Assembly (NCBI GenBank): GCA_026874595.1
Contig: CM049316.1
Span: 63,407,176 to 63,471,175, forward strand
Reading direction: 5' to 3'
DNA: 64,000 nucleotides
Source of the DNA: Sipunculus nudus
Taxonomy: Eukaryota > Annelida > Sipuncula > Golfingiida > Sipunculidae
Shown: positions 9,194 to 22,701 of the stretch, piece after piece
How the letters are laid out: the number at the start of each line of letters is the position of its first letter
How positions within the stretch are numbered: position 1 is the first letter of the stretch
The notes under the pieces: generated by a model
Database searches by the model: none
Seen by the model: the letters and a program-made list of their open reading frames with translations, nothing else
What the model was told of the DNA's origin: nothing
Position numbers and translations under genes: made by a program

Positions 9194-10824
9194 CTTGAGT
9201 ACCATAATGGATCTGCTGAGCTGGGATGAGCAGTTCAATTTTTATACTCGAAGCTGAGTAGTTCAGTGACATGTTGGTGTAGTATCAGAGCATATAGACA
9301 GCCCACGTGACACAAGTCTTTGTACTCCGTAGCGCGTGTGGTCTACTAGTGCTTGATGAGCGTCTCCGCCGCCAGCTAAAGTTTTTTATGCGAAGTGTCT
9401 GAGGAGTTTGCCTAATTACCTGAGAAGTTTGTTTGATTACCTGAGTAGTATGTTCAACTAGAGTAGACACACGTCGGGTCCCCGATGATTGTGATATTTA
9501 TATATTGGATATATATGTTTTTCATATAAAATTGCACAGTCAATTACAATGTACAAATTCATGATAGTCGTCGTGCGTCTGATCATTACAATTTTTCCCC
9601 AAACAGCGGACTTTTTATTCAAATTTTCGGCTGTATCTGGAAGATTTATTGTCATTTAAAAAGAACGAAATATACCATGTTTGTAAGTCTGATAAAATTG
9701 TTTTAAAATGTTTGAATTATTTGTGTTGATGGCATTACTCGAATAGATTCAGATATTTTTCGAAAACGTGTGAATCGAAAATACAAATTTCAAAGATTGC
9801 GCTTTACTGAGTACCCTCTAGTTATATTTGACCGATTGAATGAATGTACCGAAATATGATATATATTTAGCAAACGCTTATTTGAGCCCAGTGTAGGCGG
9901 TTGCATTATAGTTATCGGTTTTACCAAACGTCATGCCGCCTGTCCGTCCGTCACCGTCGTTCGCGCGCATTATTAACTCAAAGACCGTTCCGGCCACTGC
10001 CGCGAATTTTGACTGAAGATATATACTTTTACCAGGACGAGCGCGATTGATCTCAAACCGATCAGAAATCCGTAACGTCGACAGGCAGGCATCATAGAAT
10101 TTTCTGATCACGAGCAATAACGAAGAACATTTAATGTCTCAGTCATTTCAGGTCATAATTCTGTGATATGTACTCTTAAAAAATAATTCATCACCTTGAT
10201 AATTAATGGAAAGCTGTCATAGACCGTATAAATATCATAGTTCCCCGTATATTCTGTGTCCGGATTATTAATAATATTCTTTGGTGAGTGTTACGTAAGA
10301 GAGTAAATGAACGCATCCAGGTGGAGATAACATGAGTCACGGTAAGGAAATTGCGTGGTTTAATCACAGGTGTGCTTTGGACGCCAGGAGTAAGGTGGTC
10401 CCTGATTCCAGTGAATGACAATGGTCTGGAACTCGGATGAGTTCAAGAAAATACGCTATCTCGCAATCGGAAAGAATGCCGTAAATAGGAAATGTACTCT
10501 TTCGTGTTGCAGATTAAATAAATATTTATTCCGAGGTTGCAGACCTAAAACTGCAAAAAAGTTTCATCAAAATCCCATCCTTACCTTTTAAAATCAGTTG
10601 CTGACAGATCAACCCCCAAAGCGAGAGCATGAAATCAACAAACACTGATCAGAACATGATACCTCCTCACGAAGATATAATAAAAAATAAATATTTATAA
10701 TAATGATAATTATAATAAAAATTGTAATAATTATGATCGTGAAGGTGAAGGTCAGATCTGTATGAGGTACTGGCTCTGAAAAGAGCCTTGTATTTAACTC
10801 AGTTTGAGTTTAACGGGTGTTTTC

Positions 10825-11118
10825 TCAGTTGGTGTTCTCCTGGTAGATTTGTCTGAGCTCCTGCTGAAGCACAGCCATCTGTTCCCGAAGTTTCTCTTTG
10901 TAGCGCCAGTAGGAAGCTCTGGTCTCATGCAGAACCGCCAACTCAATGCGATTGTTGTAGCGACAGCCCCAAGCACCAGACTTCTCAGACCGCTGGTAAC
11001 GCATTGCTGTTAGCTGCATTCTGTCTGCCAGTAAGGTCAGCTGCTGCTCTGCCCTCTTCAGCTTCATCTGTGTGAAGACAAGCTGCTTGTAGATAATGTT
11101 AGCTTCCGTTAATGCCAT
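10825..11118 (-). CDS. Unit 6 copy, commonest protein
   Basis: Intact reference protein. Hairpin 10772-10787. The 21-bp motif nearest the gene-distal end reads gtgtcactagagtgg, a variant shared with units 13 and 15. Confidence 0.6.
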   Translation of the reverse strand: MALTEANIIYKQLVFTQMKLKRAEQQLTLLADRMQLTAMRYQRSEKSGAWGCRYNNRIELAVLHETRASYWRYKEKLREQMAVLQQELRQIYQENTN

Positions 11119-12755
11119 CTTGAGTACCATAATGGATCTGCTGAGCTGGGATGAGCAGTTCAATTTTTATACTCGAAGCTGAGTAGTTCAGTGACATGTT
11201 GGTGTAGTATCAGAGCATATAGACAGCCCACGTGACACAAGTCTTTGTACTCCGTAGCGCGTGTGGTCTACTAGTGCTTGATGAGCGTCTCCGCCGCCAG
11301 CTAAAGTTTTTTATGCGAAGTGTCTGAGGAGTTTGCCTAATTACTTGAGTAGTTTGTTTGATTACCTGAGTAGTTTGTGTCACTAGAGTGGACACACGTC
11401 GGGTCCCCACGTCACCCGCTGATTGTGATATTTAAATATTGCATATATGTATATTTCATATAAAATTGCACAGTCAATTACAATGTACAAATTCATGATA
11501 GTCGTCGTGCGTCTGATCATTACAATTTTTCCCCAAACAGCGGACTTTTTATTCAAATTTTCGGCTGTATCTGGAAGATTTATTGTCAATTAAAAAGAAC
11601 GAAATATACCATGTTTGTAAGTCTGATAAAATTGTTTTAAAATGTTTGAATTATTTGTGTTGATGGCATTACTCGAACAGATTCAGATATTTTTCGAAAA
11701 CGTGTGAATCGAAAATACAAATTTCAAAGATTGCGCTTTACTGAGTACCCTCTAGTTATATTTGACCGATTGAATGAATGTACCGAAATATGATATATAT
11801 TTAGCAAACGCTTATTTGAGCCCAGTGTAGGCGGTTGCATTATAGTTATCGGTTTTACCAAACGTCATGCCGCCTGTCCGTCCGTCACCGTCGTTCGCGC
11901 GCATTATTAACTCAAAGACCGTTCCGGCCACTGCCGCGAATTTTGATTGAAGATATATACTTTTACCAGGACGAGCGCGATTGATCTCAAACCGATCAGA
12001 AATCCGTAACGCCGACAGGCAGGCATCATAGAATTTTCTGATCACGAGCAATAACGAAGAACATTTAATGTCTCAGTCATTTCTGGTCATAATTCTGTGA
12101 TATGTACTCTTAAAAAATAATTCACCACCTTGATAATTAATGGAAAGCTGTCATAGACCGTATAAATATCATAGTTCCCCGTATATTCTGTGTCCGGATT
12201 ATTAATAATATTCTTTGGTGAGTGTTACGTAAGAGAGTAAATGAACGCATCCAGGTGGAGATAACATGAGTCACGGTAAGGTTGCATCACAGGTGTGCTT
12301 TGGACGCCAGGAGTAAGGTGGTCCCTGATCCAAGTGAATGACAATGGTCTGGAAATCGGATGAGTTCAAGAAATTACGCTATCTCGAAATCGGAAAGAAT
12401 GCCGTAAATAGGAAATGTACTTTATCTGTTGCAGATTAAATAAATATTTATTTCGAGGTTGTAGACCTAACCTGCAACAAAGTTTCATGAAAATCGCATC
12501 CTTACCTTTTAAAATTAGTTGCTGACAGACAGAGAGATCAACCGCGAAAGCGAGAGCATGAAATCAACAAACACCGATAAAAACATAATGCCTCCTCACG
12601 AAGATGTAATAAAAATAATAAATATTTACAAGAATAATAATTATAATAAAAATTGTAATAATTATGATCGTGAAGGTGAAGGTCAGATCTGTATGAGATA
12701 CTGGCTCTGAAAAGAGCCTTGTATTTAAATCAGTTTGAGTTTAACGGATGTTTTC

Positions 12756-13049
12756 TCAGTTGGTGTTCTCCTGGTAGATTTGTCTGAGCTCCTGCTGAAG
12801 CACAGCCATCTGTTCCCGAAGTTTCTCTTTGTAGCGCCAGTAGGAAGCTCTGGTCTCAGGCAGAACCGCCAACTCAATGCGATTGTTGTAGCGACAGCCC
12901 CAAGCACCAGACTTCTCAGACCGCTGGTAACGCGTTGCTGTTAGCTGCATTCTGTCTGCCAGTAAGGTCAGCTGCTGCTCTGCCCTCTTCAGCTTCATCT
13001 GTGTGAAGACAAGCTGCTTGTAGATAATGTTAGCTTCCGTTAATGCCAT
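12756..13049 (-). CDS. Unit 7 copy of the 97-aa gene
   Basis: Intact, M39T and H64P. Hairpin 12703-12718. Its 3' UTR carries private changes shared with unit 14 (tttaaatcag, acggatgtt). Confidence 0.6.
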   Translation of the reverse strand: MALTEANIIYKQLVFTQMKLKRAEQQLTLLADRMQLTATRYQRSEKSGAWGCRYNNRIELAVLPETRASYWRYKEKLREQMAVLQQELRQIYQENTN

Positions 13050-14689
13050 CTTGAGTACCAGAATGGATCTGCTGAACTGGGATGAGCAGTTCAATTTTTA
13101 TACTCGAAGCTGAGTAGTTCAGTGACATGTTGGTGTAGTATCAGAGCATATAGACAGCCCACGTGACACAAGTCTTTGTACTCCGTAGCGCGTGTGGTCT
13201 ACTAGTGCTTGATGAGCGTCTCCGCCGCCAGCTAAAGTTTTTTATGCGAAGTGTCTGAGGAGTTTGCCTAATTACCTGAGAAGTTTGTTTGATTACCTGA
13301 GTAGTATGTTCAACTAGAGTAGACACACGTCGGGTCCCCACGTCACCCGCTGATTGTGATATTTATATATTGGATATATATGTTTTTCATATAAAATTGC
13401 ACAGTCAATTACAATGTACAAATTCATGATAGTCGTCGTGCGTCTGATCATTACAATTTTTCCCCAAACAGCGGACTTTTTATTCAAATTTTCGGCTGTA
13501 TCTGGAAGATTTATTGTCATTTAAAAAGAACGAAATATACCATGTTTGTAAGTCTGATAAAATTGTTTTAAAATGTTTGAATTATTTGTGTTGATGGCAT
13601 TACTCGAATAGATTCAGATATTTTTCGAAAACGTGTGAATCGAAAATACAAATTTCAAAGATTGCGCTTTACTGAGTACCCTCTAGTTATATTTGACCGA
13701 TTGAATGAATGTACCGAAATATGATATATATTTAGCAAACGCTTATTTGAGCCCAGTGTAGGCGGTTGCATTATAGTTATCGGTTTTACCAAACGTCATG
13801 CCGCCTGTCCGTCCGTCACCGTCGTTCGCGCGCATTATTAACTCAAAGACCGTTCCGGCCACTGCTGCGAATTTTGACTGAAGATATATACTTTTACCAG
13901 GACGAGCGCGATTGATCTCAAACCGATCAGAAATCCGTAACGTCGACAGGCAGGCATCATAGAATTTTCTGATCACGAGCAATAACGAAGAACATTTAAT
14001 GTCTCAGTCATTTCAGGTCATAATTCTGTGATATGTACTCTTAAAAAATAATTCATCACCTTGATAATTAATGGAAAGCTGTCATAGACCGTATAAATAT
14101 CATAGTTCCCCGTATATTCTGTGTCCGGATTATTAATAATATTCTTTGGTGAGTGTTACGTAAGAGAGTAAATGAACGCATCCAGGTGGAGATAACATGA
14201 GTCACGGTAAGGAAATTGCGTGGTTTAATCACAGGTGTGCTTTGGACGCCAGGAGTAAGGTGGTCCCTGATTCCAGTGAATGACAATGGTCTGGAACTCG
14301 GATGAGTTCAAGAAAATACGCTATCTCGCAATCGGAAAGAATGCCGTAAATAGGAAATGTACTCTTTCGTGTTGCAGATTAAATAAATATTTATTCCGAG
14401 GTTGCAGACCTAAAACTGCAAAAAAGTTTCATCAAAATCCCATCCTTACCTTTTAAAATCAGTTGCTGACAGATCAACCCCCAAAGCGAGAGCATGAAAT
14501 CAACAAACACTGATCAGAACATGATACCTCCTCACGAAGATAAAATAAAAAATAAATATTTATAATAATGATAATTATAATAAAAATTGTAATAATTATG
14601 ATCGTGAAGGTGAAGGTCAGATCTGTATGAGGTACTGGCTCTTAAAAGAGCCTTGTATTTAACTCAGTTTGAGTTTTAGGGGTGTTTTC

Positions 14690-14983
14690 TCAGTTGGTGT
14701 TCTCCTGGCAGATTTGTCTGAGCTCCTGCTGAAGCACAGCCATCTGTTCCTGAAGTTTCTCTCTGTAGCGCTAGTAGGAAGCTCTGGTCTCATGCAGTAC
14801 CGCCAACTCAATGCGATTGTTGTAGCGACAGCCCCAAGCACCAGACTTCTCAGACCGCTGGTAACGCATTGCTGTTAGCTGCATTCTGTCTGCCAGTAAG
14901 GTCAGCTGCTGCTCTGCCCTCTTCAGCTTCATCTGTGTGAAGACAAGCTGCTTGTAGATAATGTTAGCTTCCGTTAATGCCAT
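14690..14983 (-). pseudogene. Unit 8 copy, truncated by W71 stop; recombinant unit
   Basis: A TGG to TAG change at 14771-14773 stops the frame after 70 residues and removes the second helix. Hairpin 14637-14652 (loop TTTA) is intact. The part left of 14798 matches unit 15, including the stop; the part right of 14900 matches unit 16. The copy is therefore a crossover product. Confidence 0.85.
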
Positions 14984-16611
14984 CTTGAGTACCATAATGG
15001 ATCTGCTGAGCTGGGATGAGCAGTTCAATTTTTATACTCGAAGCTGAGTAGTTCAGTGACATGTTGGTGTAGTATCAGAGCATATAGACAGCCCACGTGA
15101 CACAAGTCTTTGTACTCCGTAGCGCGTGTGGTCTACTAGTGCTTGATGAGCGTCTCCGCCGCCAGCTAAAGTTTTTTATGCGAAGTGTCTGAGGAGTTTG
15201 CCTAATTACCTGAGAAGTTTGTTTGATTACCTGAGTAGTATGTTCAACTAGAGTAGACACACGTCGGGTCCCCGATGATTGTGATATTTATATATTGGAT
15301 ATATATGTTTTTCATATAAAATTGCACAGTCAATTACAATGTACAAATTCATGATAGTCGTCGTGCGTCTGATCATTACAATTTTTCCCCAAACAGCGGA
15401 CTTTTTATTCAAATTTTCGGCTGTATCTGGAAGATTTATTGTCAATTAAAAAGAACGAAATATACCATGTTTGTAAGTCTGATAAAATTGTTTTAAAATG
15501 TTTGAATTATTTGTGTTGATGGCATTACTCGAACAGATTCAGATATTTTTCGAAAACGTGTGAATCGAAAATACAAATTTCAAAGATTGCGCTTTACTGA
15601 GTACCCTCTAGTTATATTTGACCGATTGAATGAATGTACCGAAATATGATATATATTTAGCAAACGCTTATTTGAGCCCAGTGTAGGCGGTTGCATTATA
15701 GTTATCGGTTTTACCAAACGTCATGCCGCCTGTCCGTCCGTCACCGTCGTTCGCGCGCATTATTAACTCAAAGACCGTTCCGGCCACTGCCGCGAATTTT
15801 GATTGAAGATATATACTTTTACCAGGACGAGCGCGATTGATCTCAAACCGATCAGAAATCCGTAACGCCGACAGGCAGGCATCATAGAATTTTCTGATCA
15901 CGAGCAATAACGAAGAACATTTAATGTCTCAGTCATTTCTGGTCATAATTCTGTGATATGTACTCTTAAAAAATAATTCACCACCTTGATAATTAATGGA
16001 AAGCTGTCATAGACCGTATAAATATCATAGTTCCCCGTATATTCTGTGTCCGGATTATTAATAATATTCTTTGGTGAGTGTTACGTAAGAGAGTAAATGA
16101 ACGCATCCAGGTGGAGATAACATGAGTCACGGTAAGGTTGCATCACAGGTGTGCTTTGGACGCCAGGAGTAAGGTGGTCCCTGATCCAAGTGAATGACAA
16201 TGGTCTGGAAATCGGATGAGTTCAAGAAATTACGCTATCTCGAAATCGGAAAGAATGCCGTAAATAGGAAATGTACTTTATCTGTTGCAGATTAAATAAA
16301 TATTTATTTCGAGGTTGTAGACCTAACCTGGAACAAAGTTTCATGAAAATCGCATCCTTACCTTTTAAAATTAGTTGCTGACAGACAGAGAGATCAACCG
16401 CGAAAGCGAGAGCATGAAATCAACAAACACCGATAAAAACATAATGCCTCCTCACGAAGATGTAATAAAAATAATAAATATTTACAAGAATAATAATTAT
16501 AATAAAAATTGTAATAATTATGATCGTGAAGGTGAAGGTCAGATCTGTATGAGATACTGGCTCTGAAAAGAGCCTTGTATTTAACTCAGTTTGAGTTTAA
16601 CGGGTGTTTTC

Positions 16612-16905
16612 TCAGTTGGTGTTCTCCTGGTAGATTTGTCTGAGCTCCTGCTGAAGCACAGCCATCTGTTCCCGAAGTTTCTCTTTGTAGCGCCAGTAGG
16701 AAGCTCTGGTCTCATGCAGAACCGCCAACTCAATGCGATTGTTGTAGCGACAGCCCCAAGCACCAGACTTCTCAGACCGCTGGTAACGCGTTGCTGTTAG
16801 CTGCATTCTGTCTGCCAGTAAGGTCAGCTGCTGCTCTGCCCTCTTCAGCTTCATCTGTGTGAAGACAAGCTGCTTGTAGATAATGATAGCTTCCGTTAAT
16901 GCCAT
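16612..16905 (-). CDS. Unit 9 copy of the 97-aa gene
   Basis: Intact, M39T plus private N7I. Hairpin 16559-16574. First unit of higher-order copy B. Confidence 0.6.
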   Translation of the reverse strand: MALTEAIIIYKQLVFTQMKLKRAEQQLTLLADRMQLTATRYQRSEKSGAWGCRYNNRIELAVLHETRASYWRYKEKLREQMAVLQQELRQIYQENTN

Positions 16906-18545
16906 CTTGAGTACCAGAATGGATCTGCTGAACTGGGATGAGCAGTTCAATTTTTATACTCGAAGCTGAGTAGTTCAGTGACATGTTGGTGTAGTATCAG
17001 AGCATATAGACAGCCCACGTGACACAAGTCTTTGTACTCCGTAGCGCGTGTGGTCTACTAGTGCTTGATGAGCGTCTCCGCCGCCAGCTAAAGTTTTTTA
17101 TGCGAAGTGTCTGAGGAGTTTGCCTAATTACCTGAGAAGTTTGTTTGATTACCTGAGTAGTATGTTCAACTAGAGTAGACACACGTCGGGTCCCCACGTC
17201 ACCCGCTGATTGTGATATTTATATATTGGATATATATGTTTTTCATATAAAATTGCACAGTCAATTACAATGTACAAATTCATGATAGTCGTCGTGCGTC
17301 TGATCATTACAATTTTTCCCCAAACAGCGGACTTTTTATTCAAATTTTCGGCTGTATCTGGAAGATTTATTGTCATTTAAAAAGAACGAAATATACCATG
17401 TTTGTAAGTCTGATAAAATTGTTTTAAAATGTTTGAATTATTTGTGTTGATGGCATTACTCGAATAGATTCAGATATTTTTCGAAAACGTGTGAATCGAA
17501 AATACAAATTTCAAAGATTGCGCTTTACTGAGTACCCTCTAGTTATATTTGACCGATTGAATGAATGTACCGAAATATGATATATATTTAGCAAACGCTT
17601 ATTTGAGCCCAGTGTAGGCGGTTGCATTATAGTTATCGGTTTTACCAAACGTCATGCCGCCTGTCCGTCCGTCACCGTCGTTCGCGCGCATTATTAACTC
17701 AAAGACCGTTCCGGCCACTGCCGCGAATTTTGACTGAAGATATATACTTTTACCAGGACGAGCGCGATTGATCTCAAACCGATCAGAAATCCGTAACGTC
17801 GACAGGTAGGCATCATAGAATTTTCTGATCACGAGCAATAACGAAGAACATTTAATGTCTCAGTCATTTCAGGTCATAATTCTGTGATATGTACTCTTAA
17901 AAAATAATTCATCACCTTGATAATTAATGGAAAGCTGTCATAGACCGTATAAATATCATAGTTCCCCGTATATTCTGTGTCCGGATTATTAATAATATTC
18001 TTTGGTGAGTGTTACGTAAGAGAGTAAATGAACGCATCCAGGTGGAGATAACATGAGTCACGGTAAGGAAATTGCGTGGTTTAATCACAGGTGTGCTTTG
18101 GACGCCAGGAGTAAGGTGGTCCCTGATTCCAGTGAATGACAATGGTCTGGAACTCGGATGAGTTCAAGAAAATACGCTATCTCGCAATCGGAAAGAATGC
18201 CGTAAATAGGAAATGTACTCTTTCGTGTTGCAGATTAAATAAATATTTATTCCGAGGTTGCAGACTTAAAACTGCAAAAAAGTTTCATCAAAATCCCATC
18301 CTTACCTTTTAAAATCAGTTGCTGATAGATCAACCCCCAAAGCGAGAGCATGAAATCAACAAACACTGATCAGAACATGATACCTCCTCACGAAGATAAA
18401 ATAAAAAATAAATATTTATAATAATGATAATTATAATAAAAATTGTAATAATTATGATCGTGAAGGTGAAGGTCAGATCTGTATGAGGTACTGGCTCTTA
18501 AAAGAGCCTTGTATTTAACTCAGTTTGAGTTTTAGGGGTGTTTTC

Positions 18546-18839
18546 TCAGTTGGTGTTCTCCTGGCAGATTTGTCTAAGCTCCTGCTTGAGCAAAGCCATC
18601 TGTTCCCGAAGTTTCTCTCTGTAGCGCCAGTAGGAAGCTCTGGTCTCATGCAGTACCGCCAACTCAATGCGATTGTTGTAGCGACAGCCCCAAGCACCAG
18701 ACTTCTCAGACCGCTGGTAACGCATTGCTGTTAGCTGCATTCTGTCTGCCAGTAACGTCAGCTGCTGCTCTGCCCTCTTCAGCTTTATCTGTGTGAAGAC
18801 AAACTGCTCGTAGATAATGTTAGCTTCCGTAAATGCCAT
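18546..18839 (-). CDS. Unit 10 copy, divergent subtype
   Basis: Protein identical to unit 3. Hairpin 18493-18508, loop TTTA. Confidence 0.6.
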   Translation of the reverse strand: MAFTEANIIYEQFVFTQIKLKRAEQQLTLLADRMQLTAMRYQRSEKSGAWGCRYNNRIELAVLHETRASYWRYREKLREQMALLKQELRQICQENTN

Positions 18840-20476
18840 CTGGAGTACCAGAATGGATCTGCTGAGCTGGGATGAGCAGCTCAATTTTTATACTCGAAGC
18901 TGAGTAGTTCAGTGACATGTTGGTGTAGTATCAGAGCATGTAGACAGCCCACGTGACACAAGTCTTTGTACTCCGTAGCGCGTGTGGTCTACTAGTGCTT
19001 GATGAGCGTCTCCGCCGCCAGCTAAAGTTTTTTATGCGAAGTGTCTGAGGAGTTTGCCTAATTACTTGAGTAGTTTGTTTGATTACCTGAGTAGTTTGTT
19101 TAACTAGAGTGGACACACGTCGGGTCCCCACGTCACCCGCTGATTGTGATATTTGAATATTGCATATATGTATATTTCATATAAAATTGCGCAGTCAATT
19201 ACAATGTATAAATTCATGATAGTCGTCATGCGTCTGATCATTACAATTTTTCCCCAAACAGCGGACTTTATATTAAAATTTTCGGCTGTATCTGGAAGAT
19301 TTATTGTCAATTACAAAGAACGAAATATACCATGTTTGTAAGTCTGATAAAATTGTTTTAAAATGTTTGAATTATTTGTGTTGATGGCATTACTCGAACA
19401 GATTCAGATATTTTTCGAAAACGTGTGAATCGAAAATACAAATTTCAAAGATTGCGCTTTACTGAGTACCCTCTAGTTATATTTGACCGATTGAATGAAT
19501 GTACCGAAATATGATATATATTTAGCAAACGCTTATTTGAGCCCAGTGTAGGCGGTTGCATTATAGTTATCGGTTTTACCAAACGTCATGCCGCCTGTCC
19601 GTCCGTCACGGTCGTTCGCGCGCATTATAAACTCAAAGACCGTTCCGGCCACTGCCGCGAATTTTGACTGAAGATATATACTTTTACCAGGACGAGCGCG
19701 ATTGATCTCAAACCGATCAGAAATCCGTAACGTTGACAGGCAGGCATCATAGAATTTTCTGATCACGAGCAATAACGAAGAACCTTTAATGTCTCAGTCA
19801 TTTCTGGTCATTATTCTGTGATATGTACTCTTAAAAAATAATTCACCACCTTGAAAATTAATGGAAAGCTGTTATAGACCGTATAAATATCACAGTTCCC
19901 CGTATATTCTTTGTCCGGATTATTAATAATATTCTTTGGTGAGTGTTACGTAAGAGAGTAAATGAACGCATCCAGGTGGAGATAACATGAGTCACGGTAA
20001 GGTTGCATCACAGGTGTGCTTTGGACGCCAGGAGTAAGGTGGTCCCTGATCCAAGTGAATGACAATGGTCTGGAAATCGGATGAGTTCAAGAAATTACGC
20101 TATCTCGAAATCGGAAAGAATGCCGTAAATAGGAAATGTACTTTATCTGTTGCAGATTAAATAAATATTTATTTCGAGGTTGTAGACCTAACCTGCAACA
20201 AAGTTTCATGAAGATCGCATCCTTACCTTTTAAAATTAGTTGCTGACAGACAGAGAGATCAACCGCGAAAGCGAGAGCATGAAATCAACAAACACCGATA
20301 AAAACATAATGCCTCCTCACGAAGATGTAATAAAAATAATAAATATTTACAAGAATAATAATTATAATAAAAATTGTAATAATTATGATCGTGAAGGTGA
20401 AGGTCAGATCTGTATGAGATACTGGCTCTGAAAAGAGCCTTGTATTTAACTCAGTTTGAGTTTAACGGGTGTTTTC

Positions 20477-20770
20477 TCAGTTGGTGTTCTCCTGGTAGAT
20501 TTGTCTGAGCTCCTGCTGAAGCACAGCCATCTGTTCCCGAAGTTTCTCTTTGTAGCGCCAGTAGGAAGCTCTGGTCTCAGGCAGAACCGCCAACTCAATG
20601 CGATTGTTGTAGCGACAGCCCCAAGCACCAGACTTCTCAGACCGCTGGTAACGCATTGCTGTTAGCTGCATTCTGTCTGCCAGTAAGGTCAGCTGCTGCT
20701 CTGCCCTCTTCAGCTTCATCTGTGTGAAGACAAGCTGCTTGTAGATAATGTTAGCTTCCGTTAATGCCAT
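20477..20770 (-). CDS. Unit 11 copy of the 97-aa gene
   Basis: Intact, H64P, same as unit 4. Hairpin 20424-20439. Confidence 0.6.
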   Translation of the reverse strand: MALTEANIIYKQLVFTQMKLKRAEQQLTLLADRMQLTAMRYQRSEKSGAWGCRYNNRIELAVLPETRASYWRYKEKLREQMAVLQQELRQIYQENTN

Positions 20771-22407
20771 CTTGAGTACCAGAATGGATCTGCTGAACTG
20801 GGATGAGCAGTTCAATTTTTATACTCGAAGCTGAGTAGTTCAGTGACATGTTGGTGTAGTATCAGAGCATATAGACAGCCCACGTGACACAAGTCTTTGT
20901 ACTCCGTAGCGCGTGTGGTCTACTAGTGCTTGATGAGCGTCTCCGCCGCCAGCTAAAGTTTTTTATGCGAAGTGTCTGAGGAGTTTGCCTAATTACCTGA
21001 GAAGTTTGTTTGATTACCTGAGTAGTATGTTCAACTAGAGTAGACACACGTCGGGTCCCCACGTCACCCGCTGATTGTGATATTTATATATTGGATATAT
21101 ATGTTTTTCATATAAAATTGCACAGTCAATTACAATGTACAAATTCATGATAGTCGTCGTGCGTCTGATCATTACAATTTTTCCCCAAACAGCGGACTTT
21201 TTATTCAAATTTTCGGCTGTATCTGGAAGATTTATTGTCAATTAAAAAGAACGAAATATACCATGTTTGTAAGTCTGATAAAATTGTTTTAAAATGTTTG
21301 AATTATTTGTGTTGATGGCATTACTCGAACAGATTCAGATATTTTTCGAAAACGTGTGAATCGAAAATACAAATTTCAAAGATTGCGCTTTACTGAGTAC
21401 CCTCTAGTTATATTTGACCGATTAAATGAATGTACCGAAATATGATATATATTTAGCAAACGCTTATTTGAGCCCAGTGTAGGCGGTTGCATTATAGTTA
21501 TCGGTTTTACCAAACGTCATGCCGCCTGTCCGTCCGTCACCGTCGTTCGCGCGCATTATTAACTCAAAGACCGTTCCGGCCACTGCCGCGAATTTTGATT
21601 GAAGATATATACTTTTACCAGGACGAGCGCGATTGATCTCAAACCGATCAGAAATCCGTAACGCCGACAGGCAGGCATCATAGAATTTTCTGATCACGAG
21701 CAATAACGAAGAACATTTAATGTCTCAGTCATTTCTGGTCATAATTCTGTGATATGTACTCTTAAAAAATAATTCACCACCTTGATAATTAATGGAAAGC
21801 TGTCATAGACCGTATAAATATCATAGTTCCCCGTATATTCTGTGTCCGGATTATTAATAATATTCTTTGGTGAGTGTTACGTAAGAGAGTAAATGAACGC
21901 ATCCAGGTGGAGATAACATGAGTCACGGTAAGGTTGCATCACAGGTGTGCTTTGGACGCCAGGAGTAAGGTGGTCCCTGATCCAAAAGAATGACAATGGT
22001 CTGGAAATCGGATGAGTTCAAGAAATTACGCTATCTCGAAATCGGAAAGAATGCCGTAAATAGGAAATATACTTTATCTGTTGCAGATTAAATAAATATT
22101 TATTTCGAGGTTGTAGACCTAACCTGCAACAAAGTTTCATGAAAATCGCATCCTTACCTTTTAAAATTAGTTGCTGACAGACAGAGAGATCAACCGCGAA
22201 AGCGAGAGCATGAAATCAACAAACACCGATAAAAACATAATGCCTCCTCACGAAGATGTAATAAAAATAATAAATATTTACAAGAATAATAATTATAATA
22301 AAAATTGTAATAATTATGATCGTGAAGGTGAAGGTCAGATCTGTATGAGATACTGGCTCTGAAAAGAGCCTTGTATTTAACTCAGTTTGAGTTTAACGGG
22401 TGTTTTC

Positions 22408-22701
22408 TCAGTTGGTGTTCTCCTGGTAGATTTGTCTGAGCTCCTGCTGAAGCACAGCCATCTGTTCCCGAAGTTTCTCTTTGTAGCGCCAGTAGGAAGC
22501 TCTGGTCTCATGCAGAACCGCCAACTCAATGCGATTGTTGTAGCGACAGCCCCAAGCACCAGACTTCTCAGACCGCTGGTAACGCATTGCTGTTAGCTGC
22601 ATTCTGTCTGCCAGTAAGGTCAGCTGCTGCTCTGCCCTCTTCAGCTTCATCTGTGTGAAGACAAGCTGCTTGTAGATAATGTTAGCTTCCGTTAATGCCA
22701 T
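22408..22701 (-). CDS. Unit 12 copy, commonest protein
   Basis: Intact reference protein. Hairpin 22355-22370. Partner of unit 5 but retains the CRE-like site upstream, a sign of local gene conversion in one of the two. Confidence 0.6.
   Translation of the reverse strand: MALTEANIIYKQLVFTQMKLKRAEQQLTLLADRMQLTAMRYQRSEKSGAWGCRYNNRIELAVLHETRASYWRYKEKLREQMAVLQQELRQIYQENTN

Larger units (their letters stand above)
1923..15430. repeat. Higher-order repeat copy A (units 2-8, 7-mer)
   Basis: Unit subtypes recur in the same order as in copy B. Unit 3 matches 10 and 18, unit 4 matches 11 and 19, unit 5 matches 12 and 20, unit 6 matches 13, unit 7 matches 14. Diagnostic variants shared at the same rank include ccaaaagaatg (8478, 21983, 37432), loop TTTA in units 3/10/18, H64P in units 4/11/19, and M39T+H64P in units 7/14. 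The spacing from A to B is 13,508 bp. It becomes 13,517 bp after unit 5, which lacks 9 bp that unit 12 has. Unit 8 is a hybrid that stands for two units of copy B. Confidence 0.9.
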
